Assembly: GCF_014190915.1 (NCBI RefSeq)
Contig: NZ_JACHVU010000001.1
Location: 372,001 to 436,000 of the forward strand
From: Mycolicibacterium iranicum
GTDB lineage: Bacteria; Actinomycetota; Actinomycetes; Mycobacteriales; Mycobacteriaceae
Reading direction: 5' to 3'
DNA length: 64,000 nt
Both the position numbers and the translations under genes were made by a program. This document shows positions 53,138-62,542 of this stretch, piece by piece. The stretch's first letter is position 1; every line of letters begins with the position of its first letter. The notes under the pieces were generated by a model. It ran no database searches and was not told where the DNA came from. It was given only the letters and a program-made list of their open reading frames with translations.

Positions 53138-55287
53138 TGGGGCCCCTCCTGCACGGGGTCAGACAACGCATCATCACGCGCGTCGCACAGCGAGATCCCG
53201 ACAACGACGCGCTGCGGCGTGCGCTGCGGGCCGCCCTGGTGGTGCCGATGGCCGGTGGCGTCGGCTTCGCGATCGGCGGGGACAGTCCGCAGACACCCTT
53301 GTTCACGATCTTCGGATCGGTGGCGCTGCTGGTCTTCTCCGATTTCCCGGGGAACCGGCAGAACCGCGCCGTCGCGTACACGGGGCTCGGGATCAACGGC
53401 TTCGTGATGATCACGCTCGGAACGCTCGTGGCGCCGCATCCGTGGCCCGCGGTCGCAGCGATGTTCGTTCTCGGTGTGGCCGTGACGTTCTCCGGCGTCC
53501 TGAGCGAGACGATCGTCGCCGGACAGCGGGCGACGCTGCTGACCTTCGTGCTGCCCGCCTGCACGCCGCCCGGCCCGCTGTCGGACCGTCTGCTGGGTTG
53601 GGCGATCGCGTTGGCTGTCTGCGTCCCTGCCGCGCTGTTCGTGCTGCCGCCCCGCCACCACGGGCAGTTGCGGCGCCGGGCGGCCCGCGCGTGCAGCAGG
53701 CTCGCCGACCGCCTGGACGGCAAGGCCACTGCCGAGGACGTCCGTCGCGCGATGGACGCACTGCGAAAGACGTTCCTGGGCGCCGACTTCCGGCCGGTCG
53801 GGCTGACCGCGGGCAGCCGCGCCCTGGTTCGGGTCGTCGACGACCTCGAGTGGGTGGCCGACCGTATCGGCCAGGACACCGGCGTGACGCTGCGTGACCG
53901 CGACGCCGTGGTCCGGGTGTTGCGGTGCGCGGCCGCAGTGTTGCGCATCTCGCGCCCCGCCGACAGGGAGCTGGCCCGGGCCGATCTCGAGGCGGCCCTG
54001 ATGGTTCTACGCACGATCGCGCGCGGCCGTTGGCGGGAGGACCTCGACGACATTCTCAGCGCGCCCGACGACGAGCGTGCGGTCATGCTCGGGCGGGATC
54101 TGCTGCGCCGACGGACGATTGCCGCGACCATCGGCGTGACGGGCCGGGTCATCGCCGCCGCAGCGGCCGCCGACGCCCGCCCGGTGTGGGCGCGCGCGCT
54201 GGGGTTGCGTCTGCCCCCGACAGGCGCCTCGGATCGGCTGCTCCCCGAAACGGTTGCCGCCGCGCAGATCACGACGGGCTTCGTGGAGAACCGGGCCGTG
54301 GCGGTACGCAACAGCCTGCGCACCGGGCTCGGTCTGGCGCTCGCGGTCGCCGTGACGCACGTCTTTCCCGTCGAGCACGGTTTCTGGGTGGTGCTCGGCG
54401 CGCTGTCGGTGTTGCGCAGCAGTGCGCTCACGACCGGGACGCGGGTGTGGCGCGCCGTGATCGGCACCGGCATCGGGTTCCTGATCGGCGCCGTCCTCAT
54501 CAGTCTGGTCGGCGTCGACCCGGCCGTGTTGTGGATCCTGATGCCGCTGGCGGTGTTCGGCTCCGCGTATGTCCCTGAGATCGCGTCGTTCACCGCCGCG
54601 CAGGCCGCGTTCACGATGATGGTGCTCATCTTCTTCAACCTGATCGTCCCCACCGGGTGGGAGGTCGGGCTGATCCGCGTCGAGGACGTCGTGGTGGGCG
54701 CGCTGGTCGGCGTCGCGGTCTCGCTGCTGTTGTGGCCGCGTGGTGCGACCGCGTCGGTGACCCGCGCCATCGACTCGGCGCGCGGGATCTTCGCGCGGTA
54801 CCTGCGGGCGGCGGTGCTGCGTATCACGCGCGGTGCGTACGAGGAGCGCAACGACGAGGTCGCCGCGCTCGGCCACCACGCGCTGGTTGCCTCGCGGGTG
54901 ATCGACGATGCTGTGCGGCAATATCTCTCGGAGAGCAGCGGCGAGACCGACTTCCGCGCGCCGATCGTGCGGTCGTTCAACCGCGCGATCCGCCTGCGCA
55001 TCGCGGCCGACCTCGTCGCCGACATCCCCACCCCGCCGCCACTGGGCGCCTACCCTGCCGTGCGCGCCGTTGTGGAGTCACACGTCGACGCCATCTACCG
55101 ACGGGTCTCGGGACTGCCCGACCTCGGACACGAATGGGTGCCGATCAGCGACGACTTCGTGCGCGCGCTGCGTTCCGAGGCACGCAGCGACGACCTCGGC
55201 CTGTCGGCGGCGTTGCCGATGCTCACGGTTGCGGCGGCGATCGGCGAGCTGGAGCTCATCTACCCGCTGCGCTCCGCAACGCCGTGA
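53137..55287 (+). CDS. FUSC-family (aromatic acid exporter-like) membrane protein
   Basis: A 716-residue protein with the duplicated FUSC layout: a first membrane block (about 30-170), a cytoplasmic region rich in Arg/Asp (about 180-390), a second membrane block with the FUSC motif VFPVEHGFWVVLGALSVLRSSALTTGTRVWRAVIGTGIG (about 405-540) and a second cytoplasmic domain. Relatives export aromatic acids or related toxic compounds. Control by the TetR gene at the start of the operon is expected. It converges with pirin, the two stops abutting. Confidence 0.85.
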   Translation: MGPLLHGVRQRIITRVAQRDPDNDALRRALRAALVVPMAGGVGFAIGGDSPQTPLFTIFGSVALLVFSDFPGNRQNRAVAYTGLGINGFVMITLGTLVAPHPWPAVAAMFVLGVAVTFSGVLSETIVAGQRATLLTFVLPACTPPGPLSDRLLGWAIALAVCVPAALFVLPPRHHGQLRRRAARACSRLADRLDGKATAEDVRRAMDALRKTFLGADFRPVGLTAGSRALVRVVDDLEWVADRIGQDTGVTLRDRDAVVRVLRCAAAVLRISRPADRELARADLEAALMVLRTIARGRWREDLDDILSAPDDERAVMLGRDLLRRRTIAATIGVTGRVIAAAAAADARPVWARALGLRLPPTGASDRLLPETVAAAQITTGFVENRAVAVRNSLRTGLGLALAVAVTHVFPVEHGFWVVLGALSVLRSSALTTGTRVWRAVIGTGIGFLIGAVLISLVGVDPAVLWILMPLAVFGSAYVPEIASFTAAQAAFTMMVLIFFNLIVPTGWEVGLIRVEDVVVGALVGVAVSLLLWPRGATASVTRAIDSARGIFARYLRAAVLRITRGAYEERNDEVAALGHHALVASRVIDDAVRQYLSESSGETDFRAPIVRSFNRAIRLRIAADLVADIPTPPPLGAYPAVRAVVESHVDAIYRRVSGLPDLGHEWVPISDDFVRALRSEARSDDLGLSAALPMLTVAAAIGELELIYPLRSATP

Positions 55288-56262
55288 TCAGTTCAGGGGC
55301 CGGTGTGGCATCAGCGCGTCGGGCGGAACGGTGCCGAACTTCCCGGCCTGGAAATCCTCGACGGCCTGGATGAGCTCGGACTTCGAATTCATCACGAACG
55401 GTCCGTACTGGAAGACGGGCTCGCGGATCGGTTTGCCGCCCAGCAGGAGCACCTCCATCGCCGGCCGGTGCGACTCCTGCGTACCGGCCGCGGCGACCGT
55501 GATGCGGTCACCGGCGCCGAGAACGGCCAGCTGGCCCTGCTGGATCGGGTTGCCTGCCGCACCGACGGTCCCGCGACCGGACAGCACGTAGACGAGGGCG
55601 TTGAAGTCCCGGTTCCACGGAACGTTGAGCCGGGCACCGGGTTCGATGGTCGCGTGGGCCAGGGTGATCGGCGTGTACGTGGCGCCCGGGCCACCCCGGC
55701 CGTCGATCTCGCCGGCGATGACGCGCACGAGCGCACCGCCGTCATCGGACGCCAGCAGTGTCACCTGGCCGCCCTCGATGGCCTGGTACCGGGGGTCGGC
55801 GAACTTGTCCTTCTTGGGCAAATTCACCCACAGCTGGATGCCGTGGAACAGGCCTCCGCTGTCGACCAGCTCGGCCGGCGGCGTCTCGATGTGCAGGATC
55901 CCGGACCCGGCGGTCATCCACTGCGTGGCGCCGTCGGCGATGAGGCCACCGCCCCCGTAGGAGTCCTGATGGGCGAATCGTCCGTCGATCATGTAGGTGA
56001 CGGTCTCGAAGCCGCGGTGGGGATGCCAGTCGGTGCCGCGGGGTTCGCCGGGCTGGTACTCGACCTCGCCCATCTGATCCATGTGCACGAAGGGGTCGAG
56101 GTCGCGGGCGTTCACCCCGGCGAAGGCGCGAACCACGGGGAAACCCTCGCCTTCGTAGCCCCGCGGGCCGGTCGTCACGGACCGGACAGGGCGTTCGGCA
56201 TCGGTGGGGGCGGGGCCGGAGACCCGGGGAAGTGTGAGCGTGTCAGCGGTGATGGCAGGCAT
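55288..56262 (-). CDS. Pirin family protein
   Basis: A 324-residue pirin, a two-barrel cupin. The metal-binding motif is in TDWHPHRGFETVTYMIDG, with further family stretches DPFVHMDQMGEVEYQPGEPRG and SGILHIETPP. Bacterial pirins may act as quercetin dioxygenases or redox modulators. The ATG at 56262 lies 12 bases from a perfect 14-base palindrome, so expression is probably repressor-controlled. It is divergent from the small gene at 56389. Confidence 0.9.
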   Translation of the reverse strand: MPAITADTLTLPRVSGPAPTDAERPVRSVTTGPRGYEGEGFPVVRAFAGVNARDLDPFVHMDQMGEVEYQPGEPRGTDWHPHRGFETVTYMIDGRFAHQDSYGGGGLIADGATQWMTAGSGILHIETPPAELVDSGGLFHGIQLWVNLPKKDKFADPRYQAIEGGQVTLLASDDGGALVRVIAGEIDGRGGPGATYTPITLAHATIEPGARLNVPWNRDFNALVYVLSGRGTVGAAGNPIQQGQLAVLGAGDRITVAAAGTQESHRPAMEVLLLGGKPIREPVFQYGPFVMNSKSELIQAVEDFQAGKFGTVPPDALMPHRPLN

Positions 56263-56274
56263 ATCCGCACTAAC

Positions 56275-56288
56275 CGGACCATGGTCCG
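56275..56288. promoter_or_regulatory. Perfect palindrome upstream of pirin
   Basis: CGGACCATGGTCCG, a perfect 14-base palindrome 12 bases before the pirin start, between divergent genes. It is most likely an operator for an unidentified repressor. Confidence 0.6.
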
Positions 56289-56388
56289 ATTTGTTCCCGC
56301 TGAGCGACGCGGTGGTCGTTGGGCGCAAAGCGCGGGGCTTCCCTTTCCGGCAGGCGGGTATCCCCCTGCGACACAGAAGGAGATGCTG

Positions 56389-56628
56389 ATGCCTGAGGAC
56401 ACCGCCTCCCAGGAGTGGGAAGTCGTCGTTGCCACGCTCTACGACCGGGGTGACCCCGCCAACGGCGCCGAGGAGACCTCTGTGGTTCGAGGTCCGGAGG
56501 CCGAAGCCCGGCGGGTGTACGCCGACACGACCGCGCAGGCGGGCGAACGTGGTTACGACTATGTGCGGCTCCGCTGCAGCGGCGCCGATGTGGAGTCGTG
56601 GCCGCAGGAGACGGGCTGGACCGTCTAG
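56389..56628 (+). CDS. Small hypothetical protein, 79 residues
   Basis: A 79-residue acidic soluble protein beginning MPEDTASQEWEVVVATLYD and ending VESWPQETGWTV. AGAAGGAG ends 6 bases before the ATG at 56389, a strong ribosome site that decides the start over the ATG at 56383. Alternating hydrophobic and charged residues suggest a small alpha/beta fold. I do not recognise the family. It converges with ptsI, sharing 4 bases at the stops. Confidence 0.7.
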   Translation: MPEDTASQEWEVVVATLYDRGDPANGAEETSVVRGPEAEARRVYADTTAQAGERGYDYVRLRCSGADVESWPQETGWTV

Positions 56629-58319
56629 CCGAGGACGGACAGCGCCGCAGCCCGGGCTTCGGCGGCACTGGAGGTACCGACCACCGCGTCGGCTGCGTCG
56701 CGGCACTGCTGCAGTGTCACCTGCGAGAGCTTGGCGCCGACGCCTTGCACCGCGGCGGCCGCGGCCGACAGCGACGTCACCCCGAAGCCGGTCAGCACGC
56801 AGGCGAGCAGCGGATCTGCGGCGGCTTCGCCACACACGCCCACCGGTTTGCCTACGGCCGCACCGGCTTTGACCGTCATCGCGACGAGCGCGAGCACGGC
56901 GGGCTGCCAGGGATCGGTGAGCGTGGCCAGGTCGGCCGACATGCGGTCCGCGGCCATCGTGTACTGCGCCAGGTCGTTGGTGCCGATCGACAGGAAGTCG
57001 ACGTGCTGCAGGATCCGGTCGGCGAGCAGCGCCGCTGCGGGCACCTCGATCATGACGCCGGGTGTCAGCCCGTGGGCGCGCGCCTTGTCCGCGAAGTTCT
57101 TCGCCTCGTCGGCGGTGGCGATCATCGGCGCCATCACCCAGGGCGGGTTGCCGGTCCGCTCGGCGGCCACGGCGATGGCCTCGAGCTGGTGATCGAGCAG
57201 CGCGGGATTGTTGGCGGCGATGCGGATCCCGCGTACGCCCAGTGCCGGGTTGGCCTCGTCGGGGTGGCCGGCGAATTTCAGCGGTTTGTCCGAACCCGCG
57301 TCGAGGGTGCGCACCACCACCTTGTTGCCGGAGAACGCTTCGAGCACCTCGGCGTAGATGGAGGCCTGCTCGTCGACGGTCGGCTCGGTGTCGGTGTTCA
57401 GGAAGCACAGTTCGGTGCGGAACAGTCCGACGCCCTCGGCCGGGGTCTCCCGGGCAGCCCGTGCCGCGGCCCCGTCCTGCACGTTGGCGAGCACTGCGAC
57501 GGCGTGACCGTCTGCCGTCGTCCCCGGGCCCGACCAGTCGGCGGCCGCGTCGGCGGCGCGCCTGGCCTCGGCCACCTCGTTGCGGGCGGTGGCCTCATCC
57601 GGGGAGACCGTGATGGTGCCCCGGGTGCCGTCGACCAGAACCATTGTGCCCGCGGGAATGTCATCGAGACCTGGAACCGCGACGATGCACGGGATGCCGA
57701 GCTGGCGGGCGATGATGGCGGTATGACTGGTGGGCCCGCCGAGCGTGGTCGCCAAGGCCACGACGAGCGAAGGGTCCAGACCGGCGGTGTCGGCCGGGGC
57801 GAGGTCCTCGGCGCACAGGACTGACGGTTCGTCGGGCAGGGGCACGCCCGGTTCGGGAAGTCCGTTGAGTTCGGCGACGACGCGGTCGCGGATGTCGCGC
57901 AGGTCGGTGACGCGCTCGGCCATCAGACCGCCGAGTTTGGTGAACATCTCGACGAACTGGTCGATCGCGCCGTTGACCGCACGCACGGCCGGCGCTCCGT
58001 CCTTGATGCGTTTCTCCGCTGCACCCAGCCAGCCCCGGTCGGTGGCCAGCGTCGCGGTGGCGGCCAGGACTTCGGAGGCCGCGCCCGTCGCGTGGGCGGC
58101 ACGGTCGCGCAGGCGTTCCGCAACCGCCGCGGCAGCAGCGGTGAAGCGCTGCCCTTCGGCGTCACGGTCTCCCTCGGCGAGATCGGCACCGGCATCGGCG
58201 TCGACCTCAGGCAGCCTGCCGGGGCGGATCACGGGCGCGTACTGGACTCCGGCCACAACGGGAACACCGTGCAGAACGGTGCCGGCAGTGGGTGAGCTGA
58301 GCGAAGACGACGCGGTCAT
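56625..58319 (-). CDS. ptsI: Phosphoenolpyruvate-protein phosphotransferase (PTS enzyme I)
   Basis: A 564-residue enzyme I, which transfers phosphate from PEP to HPr. The phosphorylated His199 is in GGPTSHTAIIARQLGIPCIV. The PEP-binding barrel contains GVGLFRTELCFL, RTLDAGSDKPLKF, NPALGVRGIRI and FLSIGTNDLAQYTMAADR, and active-site Cys496 is in GVCGEAAADP. The ATG at 58319 is divergent from fruR with a 111-base AT-rich gap holding a palindrome. It serves the fructose system encoded beside it. Confidence 0.95.
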   Translation of the reverse strand: MTASSSLSSPTAGTVLHGVPVVAGVQYAPVIRPGRLPEVDADAGADLAEGDRDAEGQRFTAAAAAVAERLRDRAAHATGAASEVLAATATLATDRGWLGAAEKRIKDGAPAVRAVNGAIDQFVEMFTKLGGLMAERVTDLRDIRDRVVAELNGLPEPGVPLPDEPSVLCAEDLAPADTAGLDPSLVVALATTLGGPTSHTAIIARQLGIPCIVAVPGLDDIPAGTMVLVDGTRGTITVSPDEATARNEVAEARRAADAAADWSGPGTTADGHAVAVLANVQDGAAARAARETPAEGVGLFRTELCFLNTDTEPTVDEQASIYAEVLEAFSGNKVVVRTLDAGSDKPLKFAGHPDEANPALGVRGIRIAANNPALLDHQLEAIAVAAERTGNPPWVMAPMIATADEAKNFADKARAHGLTPGVMIEVPAAALLADRILQHVDFLSIGTNDLAQYTMAADRMSADLATLTDPWQPAVLALVAMTVKAGAAVGKPVGVCGEAAADPLLACVLTGFGVTSLSAAAAAVQGVGAKLSQVTLQQCRDAADAVVGTSSAAEARAAALSVLG

Positions 58320-58342
58320 GTGAACCAGGTTACAAGAAACGA

Positions 58343-58354
58343 TTGACAAGTCAA
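58343..58354. promoter_or_regulatory. Operator/promoter candidate between ptsI and fruR
   Basis: TTGAC-AA-GTCAA, a perfect 5-base inverted repeat in an AT-rich stretch 24 bases from the ptsI start. It may be the site for the DeoR-type FruR; TTGACA within it could also be a -35. Confidence 0.45.
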
Positions 58355-58430
58355 CACATTCAGGAGTAAAACCAAACATATCAACATTGAATCGGGTCCA
58401 TACCCACACAAGTCCTCGACTCGGAGTCCC

Positions 58431-59210
58431 ATGTATCCGGAAGAACGGCAGCAGGCCATCGCGTCGCTGGTGATGACGAGAGGCCGCGCATCGGTGACCG
58501 AACTCGCGCAGGCCTACGACGTCACCACCGAGACGGTGCGCCGCGACCTCGCCGTCCTCGACAAGGCGGGCGTCGTCCGTCGGGTGCACGGCGGCGCGGT
58601 ACCGGTCCGTGCGCTGCATCTCGTCGAGCCCGGCGTCGGCGAGCGCGACGTTACCCGCGCCGAGCACAAGGACGCGATCGCCGCCGCCGCGGCCGAGTTC
58701 TTCCCGCTCGGCGGTGCGAGCGTCCTGCTCGACGCCGGGACCACCACGATGCGGATCGCCGCGAACATCCCCACCGACCGCGAGCTGGTCGTGGTCACCA
58801 ACTCGGTGCCTATCGCCGCGCGCCTGGCCACGATGCCGTCGGTGACGCTGCAGCTGCTGGGCGGCCGGGTCCGCGGTGTCACCCAGGCCGCGGTCGGGGA
58901 CCAGGCGTTGCGCGTGCTGGACACGTTGCGTGTCGACATCGCGTTCCTCGGTACCAATGCGATCAGCGTCCGGCACGGACTCTCCACGCCGGACAACGAC
59001 GAGGCGGCGGTCAAACGAGCGATGGTCAACGCCGCGAATTACGTTGTCGTCGCTGCAGATTCGTCGAAAGTGGGCCGCGAGGACTTCGTCAGCTTCGCTC
59101 CGATCTCCGCCGTCGACACCCTCATCACCGACCCCGAGATCTCCGCCGCCGACAGCGCAGAATTGAGCGAACACGGCGTCGAGGTCGTCTGCGCAGGAGG
59201 CCAGCAGTGA
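58431..59210 (+). CDS. fruR: DeoR-family regulator of the fructose PTS
   Basis: A 259-residue DeoR regulator. The winged helix is at residues 1-57 (EERQQAIASLVMTRGRASVTELAQAYDVTTETVRRDL). The sugar-phosphate-binding domain follows with LDAGTTTMRIA, NSVPIAARL, LGGRVRGVTQAAVG and FLGTNAIS. It leads the fructose operon and overlaps fruK by 4 bases. Its effector is probably fructose-1-phosphate. The target site is likely in the gap with ptsI. Confidence 0.88.
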   Translation: MYPEERQQAIASLVMTRGRASVTELAQAYDVTTETVRRDLAVLDKAGVVRRVHGGAVPVRALHLVEPGVGERDVTRAEHKDAIAAAAAEFFPLGGASVLLDAGTTTMRIAANIPTDRELVVVTNSVPIAARLATMPSVTLQLLGGRVRGVTQAAVGDQALRVLDTLRVDIAFLGTNAISVRHGLSTPDNDEAAVKRAMVNAANYVVVAADSSKVGREDFVSFAPISAVDTLITDPEISAADSAELSEHGVEVVCAGGQQ

Positions 59211-60184
59211 TCGTCACCGTCACCCCCAACCCGAGCATCGACCGCACCGTCACGCTGCCGTCACCGCTGACCCGCGGTGCCGTGCACCGGGTCACATCGG
59301 TGACGACTCAGGCCGGCGGCAAAGGTGTCAACGTCGCGAAGGTACTGACGATGGCCGGCGTCGACTCCGTCGCGGTACTGCCTGCGGCCACCAACGACCC
59401 CCTGATCAATGCTCTGCAGGCCGCGGCCGTGCCCTATCGCATCGTGACCACCACGGACCCCGCGCGCACCAACCTAACCGTTACCGAACAGGACGGCACG
59501 ACCACCAAGATCAACGAACCGGGCGCAGCCCTCGACGAGGCGATGCTGACAGCATTCACCGACGCGGTCCTCGACGCGGCGAATGGCGCCGACTGGGTGG
59601 TCATGTCGGGTTCCCTGCCACCGGGCGTTCCGGCGTCCTGGTACGGCGATGTCGTCGCTTTCCTGGCGGCACACCCGTGCCGGATCGCCGTCGACACGTC
59701 GGACGCACCTCTGGCCGCACTGATCGGTTCGCTGGACCGCGCGGCACCCGACCTGATCAAGCCGAACGCCGAAGAGCTGGCCGGTGTTCTCGGATACTCA
59801 CCACAGCTCCTGGAAGATGCTGTGGTGCAGGGCGACCCGGGGCCCGTGGTGGATGCCGCGCGACAGCTGATCGACCGGGGGATCGGCGCTGTACTGGCCA
59901 CCCTCGGCGCGGCCGGAGCCGTCCTTGTCGACGGCAACGGGGCCTGGATGGCCACCCCCCCTCCAATAGTGCCGCGCAGCACCGTCGGCGCGGGCGACTC
60001 GTCGCTGGCGGGATACGTCCGCGCCGAGGTCGGGGGCGCCGTCCCCCCACAGCGGCTCCAGATGGCGGTCGCCTACGGCAGCGCCGCTGCAGCTCTGCCC
60101 GGGACGAACCTGCCCACCCCCGCCGAGATCGACCTGAATGCGGTTCAGGTGTCACCGATCTCGCCCATTCCTGCCACCCACTGA
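59207..60184 (+). CDS. fruK: 1-Phosphofructokinase
   Basis: A 325-residue PfkB-family kinase converting fructose-1-phosphate to fructose-1,6-bisphosphate. It begins IVTVTPNPSIDRTV, contains AGGKGVNVAKVL and SGSLPPG, and has the catalytic Asp in VGAGDSSLAGY. The start overlaps the fruR stop (GTGA). It is 23 bases upstream of fruA. Assignment as FruK rather than another PfkB kinase rests on the operon. Confidence 0.93.
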   Translation: MIVTVTPNPSIDRTVTLPSPLTRGAVHRVTSVTTQAGGKGVNVAKVLTMAGVDSVAVLPAATNDPLINALQAAAVPYRIVTTTDPARTNLTVTEQDGTTTKINEPGAALDEAMLTAFTDAVLDAANGADWVVMSGSLPPGVPASWYGDVVAFLAAHPCRIAVDTSDAPLAALIGSLDRAAPDLIKPNAEELAGVLGYSPQLLEDAVVQGDPGPVVDAARQLIDRGIGAVLATLGAAGAVLVDGNGAWMATPPPIVPRSTVGAGDSSLAGYVRAEVGGAVPPQRLQMAVAYGSAAAALPGTNLPTPAEIDLNAVQVSPISPIPATH

Positions 60185-60207
60185 CAACAAGAGACGAAGG
60201 TAGTGCC

Positions 60208-62229
60208 ATGACAAGCTCCACCACACCGATCATCACGCGGGATCTGGTGCTCCTGGACGCCGCGATCGAAGGAGACAAGCAGGCGGTCATCACCCGCCTC
60301 GTCGACACCCTCGCGTCGGCGGGACGCACACAGGACGCCCAGGGACTGGTCGGCGCCGCGATGGCCCGCGAGCAACAGTCGGCGACGGGTCTGCCCGGTG
60401 GTATCGCCATCCCCCACTGCCGCTCTCCCTACGTCGACACCCCCACCATCGGTTTCGCGCGGCTGAAACCCGCCGTCGACTTCGGCGCCCCCGACGGATC
60501 GGCCGATCTCGCCTTCCTGATCGCCGCACCTGACTCCGGCGGTCAAGAGCACATGAAGTTGCTGTCAAGCCTGGCAAGGGCTTTGGTGCGCAAGGACTTC
60601 GTCGAGTCGCTGCGCAACGCGACCTCGGCCGACGAGGTCGTCGGGCTGGTCGACGGCGTCGTCAACCCGGCACCCGCTGCGCCGGCACCCGCTGCGCCGG
60701 CTCCCGCCGCGCAGGCTCCTGCCCAGCAGGCGTCAGCTCCCGTCGAGCAGCCCGCGGCCAAGACCATCGTCGCGATCACCGCATGCCCGACCGGGATCGC
60801 CCACACCTACATGGCGGCGGACTCGCTGACGGCCGCGGCCAAGGAAGCCGGGGTCACCCTGGTCGTCGAGACGCAGGGCTCCTCGGGAAGCACCCCGCTG
60901 CCGTCGGACACGATCGCCAAGGCCGACGCCGTCATCTTCGCCACCGACGTCGGGGTCAAGGACCGGGGCCGGTTCGCCGGCAAGCCGGTGGTGGCCTCGG
61001 GCGTGAAACGTGCGATCAACGAGCCGGCGAAGATGATCGCCGAAGCCGTTGCCGCAGCCGGTAATCCGAACGCAGCGCGTGTCGAGGGGTCGAGCGCTGA
61101 CGCCGGCAGTGCCGCCCCGTCGGGCAACGTCGGGTGGGGCACCCGGACGCGGCAGATCCTGCTGACCGGCGTGAGCTACATGATCCCGTTCGTCGCCGCC
61201 GGCGGTCTGCTCATCGCGCTCGGGTTCCTCTTCGGCGGTTACGAGATCGCCGACACCGGCAACGACATCGCACTGAACAACTCGCTGACCAATCTGCCCG
61301 ACGGCGGTCTCGCGCAATACCTCGGCGCCATCCTGTTCACCCTGGGCGGCCTGGCGTTCAGCTTCCTCGTTCCGGCTCTGGCGGGCTACATCTCCTTCGC
61401 CATCGCCGACAGGCCGGGCATCGCGCCCGGGTTCACCGCGGGCGCACTGGCCGTATTCGTCGGGGGTGGTTTCATCGGCGGCATCGTCGGCGGTGTCATC
61501 GCCGGCTTCGCAGCTCTGTGGATCAGCAATCTCAAGACGCCGCAATGGCTTCGGGGCCTGATGCCCGTGGTCATCATTCCGCTGGTCGCCTCGCTGGTCG
61601 TCGGTCTGATCATGTTCTTCCTCATCGGCCGGCCGCTGGCGTGGGTCAATACGAGCCTGACCGACTGGCTCAACGGACTGACCGGAACCTCCGCGATCTT
61701 CCTGGGTGTGATCCTGGGGCTGATGATGTGCTTCGACCTCGGTGGCCCGGTCAACAAGGCGGCCTACGCCTTCGCGACCGCCGGTCTCGCGGCCGATACC
61801 ACCGCGTCGTTCGAGATCATGGCAGCCGTGATGGCGGCGGGCATGGTGCCGCCGCTGGCGATGGCCTTGGCGACCACCCTCCGCCCGACGTTGTTCAGCG
61901 AGCCGGAGCGGGAGAACGGTCGCGCCGCCTGGCTTCTCGGCGCCTCGTTCATCTCCGAGGGTGCCATTCCCTTCGCCGCGGCCGATCCATTGCGTGTGAT
62001 TCCGTCGATGATGTTCGGGGGCGCCATCACCGGCGCACTGTGTATGACGTTCGGGGTCACCCTGCGCGCACCCCATGGCGGCATCTTCGTGTTCTTCGCC
62101 ATCGGCAACCTGCTGTGGTTCGTCCTTGCCCTCGTGGCGGGCACCATCGCCTCGGCGGTGGCTGTCGTGGCCGCCAAGCAGTTCTTCAAGCCGGGCGCCA
62201 AGAGCGAACCCGAGCTCGTCGCCGCCTGA
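60208..62229 (+). CDS. fruA: PTS fructose transporter, fused IIA-IIB-IIC
   Basis: A 673-residue fructose permease. The IIA domain has phospho-site His70 in IAIPHCRSP. A Pro/Ala-rich linker (about 155-185) contains short DNA repeats. The IIB domain carries phospho-site Cys193 in ITACPTGIAHTYMAA, and IIC spans about 315-660 with eight or more helices. It imports fructose and releases fructose-1-phosphate. GAAGG lies 8 bases before the ATG at 60208. HPr follows 35 bases later. Confidence 0.95.
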   Translation: MTSSTTPIITRDLVLLDAAIEGDKQAVITRLVDTLASAGRTQDAQGLVGAAMAREQQSATGLPGGIAIPHCRSPYVDTPTIGFARLKPAVDFGAPDGSADLAFLIAAPDSGGQEHMKLLSSLARALVRKDFVESLRNATSADEVVGLVDGVVNPAPAAPAPAAPAPAAQAPAQQASAPVEQPAAKTIVAITACPTGIAHTYMAADSLTAAAKEAGVTLVVETQGSSGSTPLPSDTIAKADAVIFATDVGVKDRGRFAGKPVVASGVKRAINEPAKMIAEAVAAAGNPNAARVEGSSADAGSAAPSGNVGWGTRTRQILLTGVSYMIPFVAAGGLLIALGFLFGGYEIADTGNDIALNNSLTNLPDGGLAQYLGAILFTLGGLAFSFLVPALAGYISFAIADRPGIAPGFTAGALAVFVGGGFIGGIVGGVIAGFAALWISNLKTPQWLRGLMPVVIIPLVASLVVGLIMFFLIGRPLAWVNTSLTDWLNGLTGTSAIFLGVILGLMMCFDLGGPVNKAAYAFATAGLAADTTASFEIMAAVMAAGMVPPLAMALATTLRPTLFSEPERENGRAAWLLGASFISEGAIPFAAADPLRVIPSMMFGGAITGALCMTFGVTLRAPHGGIFVFFAIGNLLWFVLALVAGTIASAVAVVAAKQFFKPGAKSEPELVAA

Positions 62230-62264
62230 TCGTCCATCTGTCACCCCACAACGAAGGAGAAACC

Positions 62265-62522
62265 ATGCCTAGCAAGACCGTCATCGTCGGATCGTCCATC
62301 GGCCTGCACGCCCGCCCCGCAGCCATCATTGCCGAGGCCGCCGTGAACGCAGGCGTCCCCGTAACGCTCTCGGTGGACGGCGGAGAACCCGTCGACGCCG
62401 GATCGGCGCTGATGATCATGACGCTCGGCGCCGGTAATGGCGCTGAGGTCACCGTCGCCTCCGAGGACGAGGGCGCGCTGAACACGATCGCCGAGCTGGT
62501 GCAGAAGGATCTCGACGCCTGA
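62265..62522 (+). CDS. ptsH: Phosphocarrier protein HPr
   Basis: An 85-residue HPr carrying phosphate from enzyme I to FruA. The phospho-site His15 is in GLHARPAA. Ser47 in DAGSALM lies at the regulatory position used in Firmicutes, but no HprK is expected here. AAGGAG lies 5 bases before the ATG. It is the last gene of the fructose operon, followed by a strong hairpin. Confidence 0.95.
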   Translation: MPSKTVIVGSSIGLHARPAAIIAEAAVNAGVPVTLSVDGGEPVDAGSALMIMTLGAGNGAEVTVASEDEGALNTIAELVQKDLDA

Positions 62523-62542
62523 CCTGGCTTCAGGCAGGCAAT

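Noticed and set aside
53118..55031. 637-codon minus-strand open frame opposite the FUSC gene
   Set aside because: Its composition is Arg/Ser/Thr-rich without any fold signature, as expected for an antisense frame of a high-GC gene. The plus-strand FUSC protein has clear membrane segments and motifs.
60655..60760. Short tandem DNA repeat in fruA as a regulatory element
   Set aside because: It encodes the Pro/Ala-rich linker between IIA and IIB domains, a common cause of such repeats.
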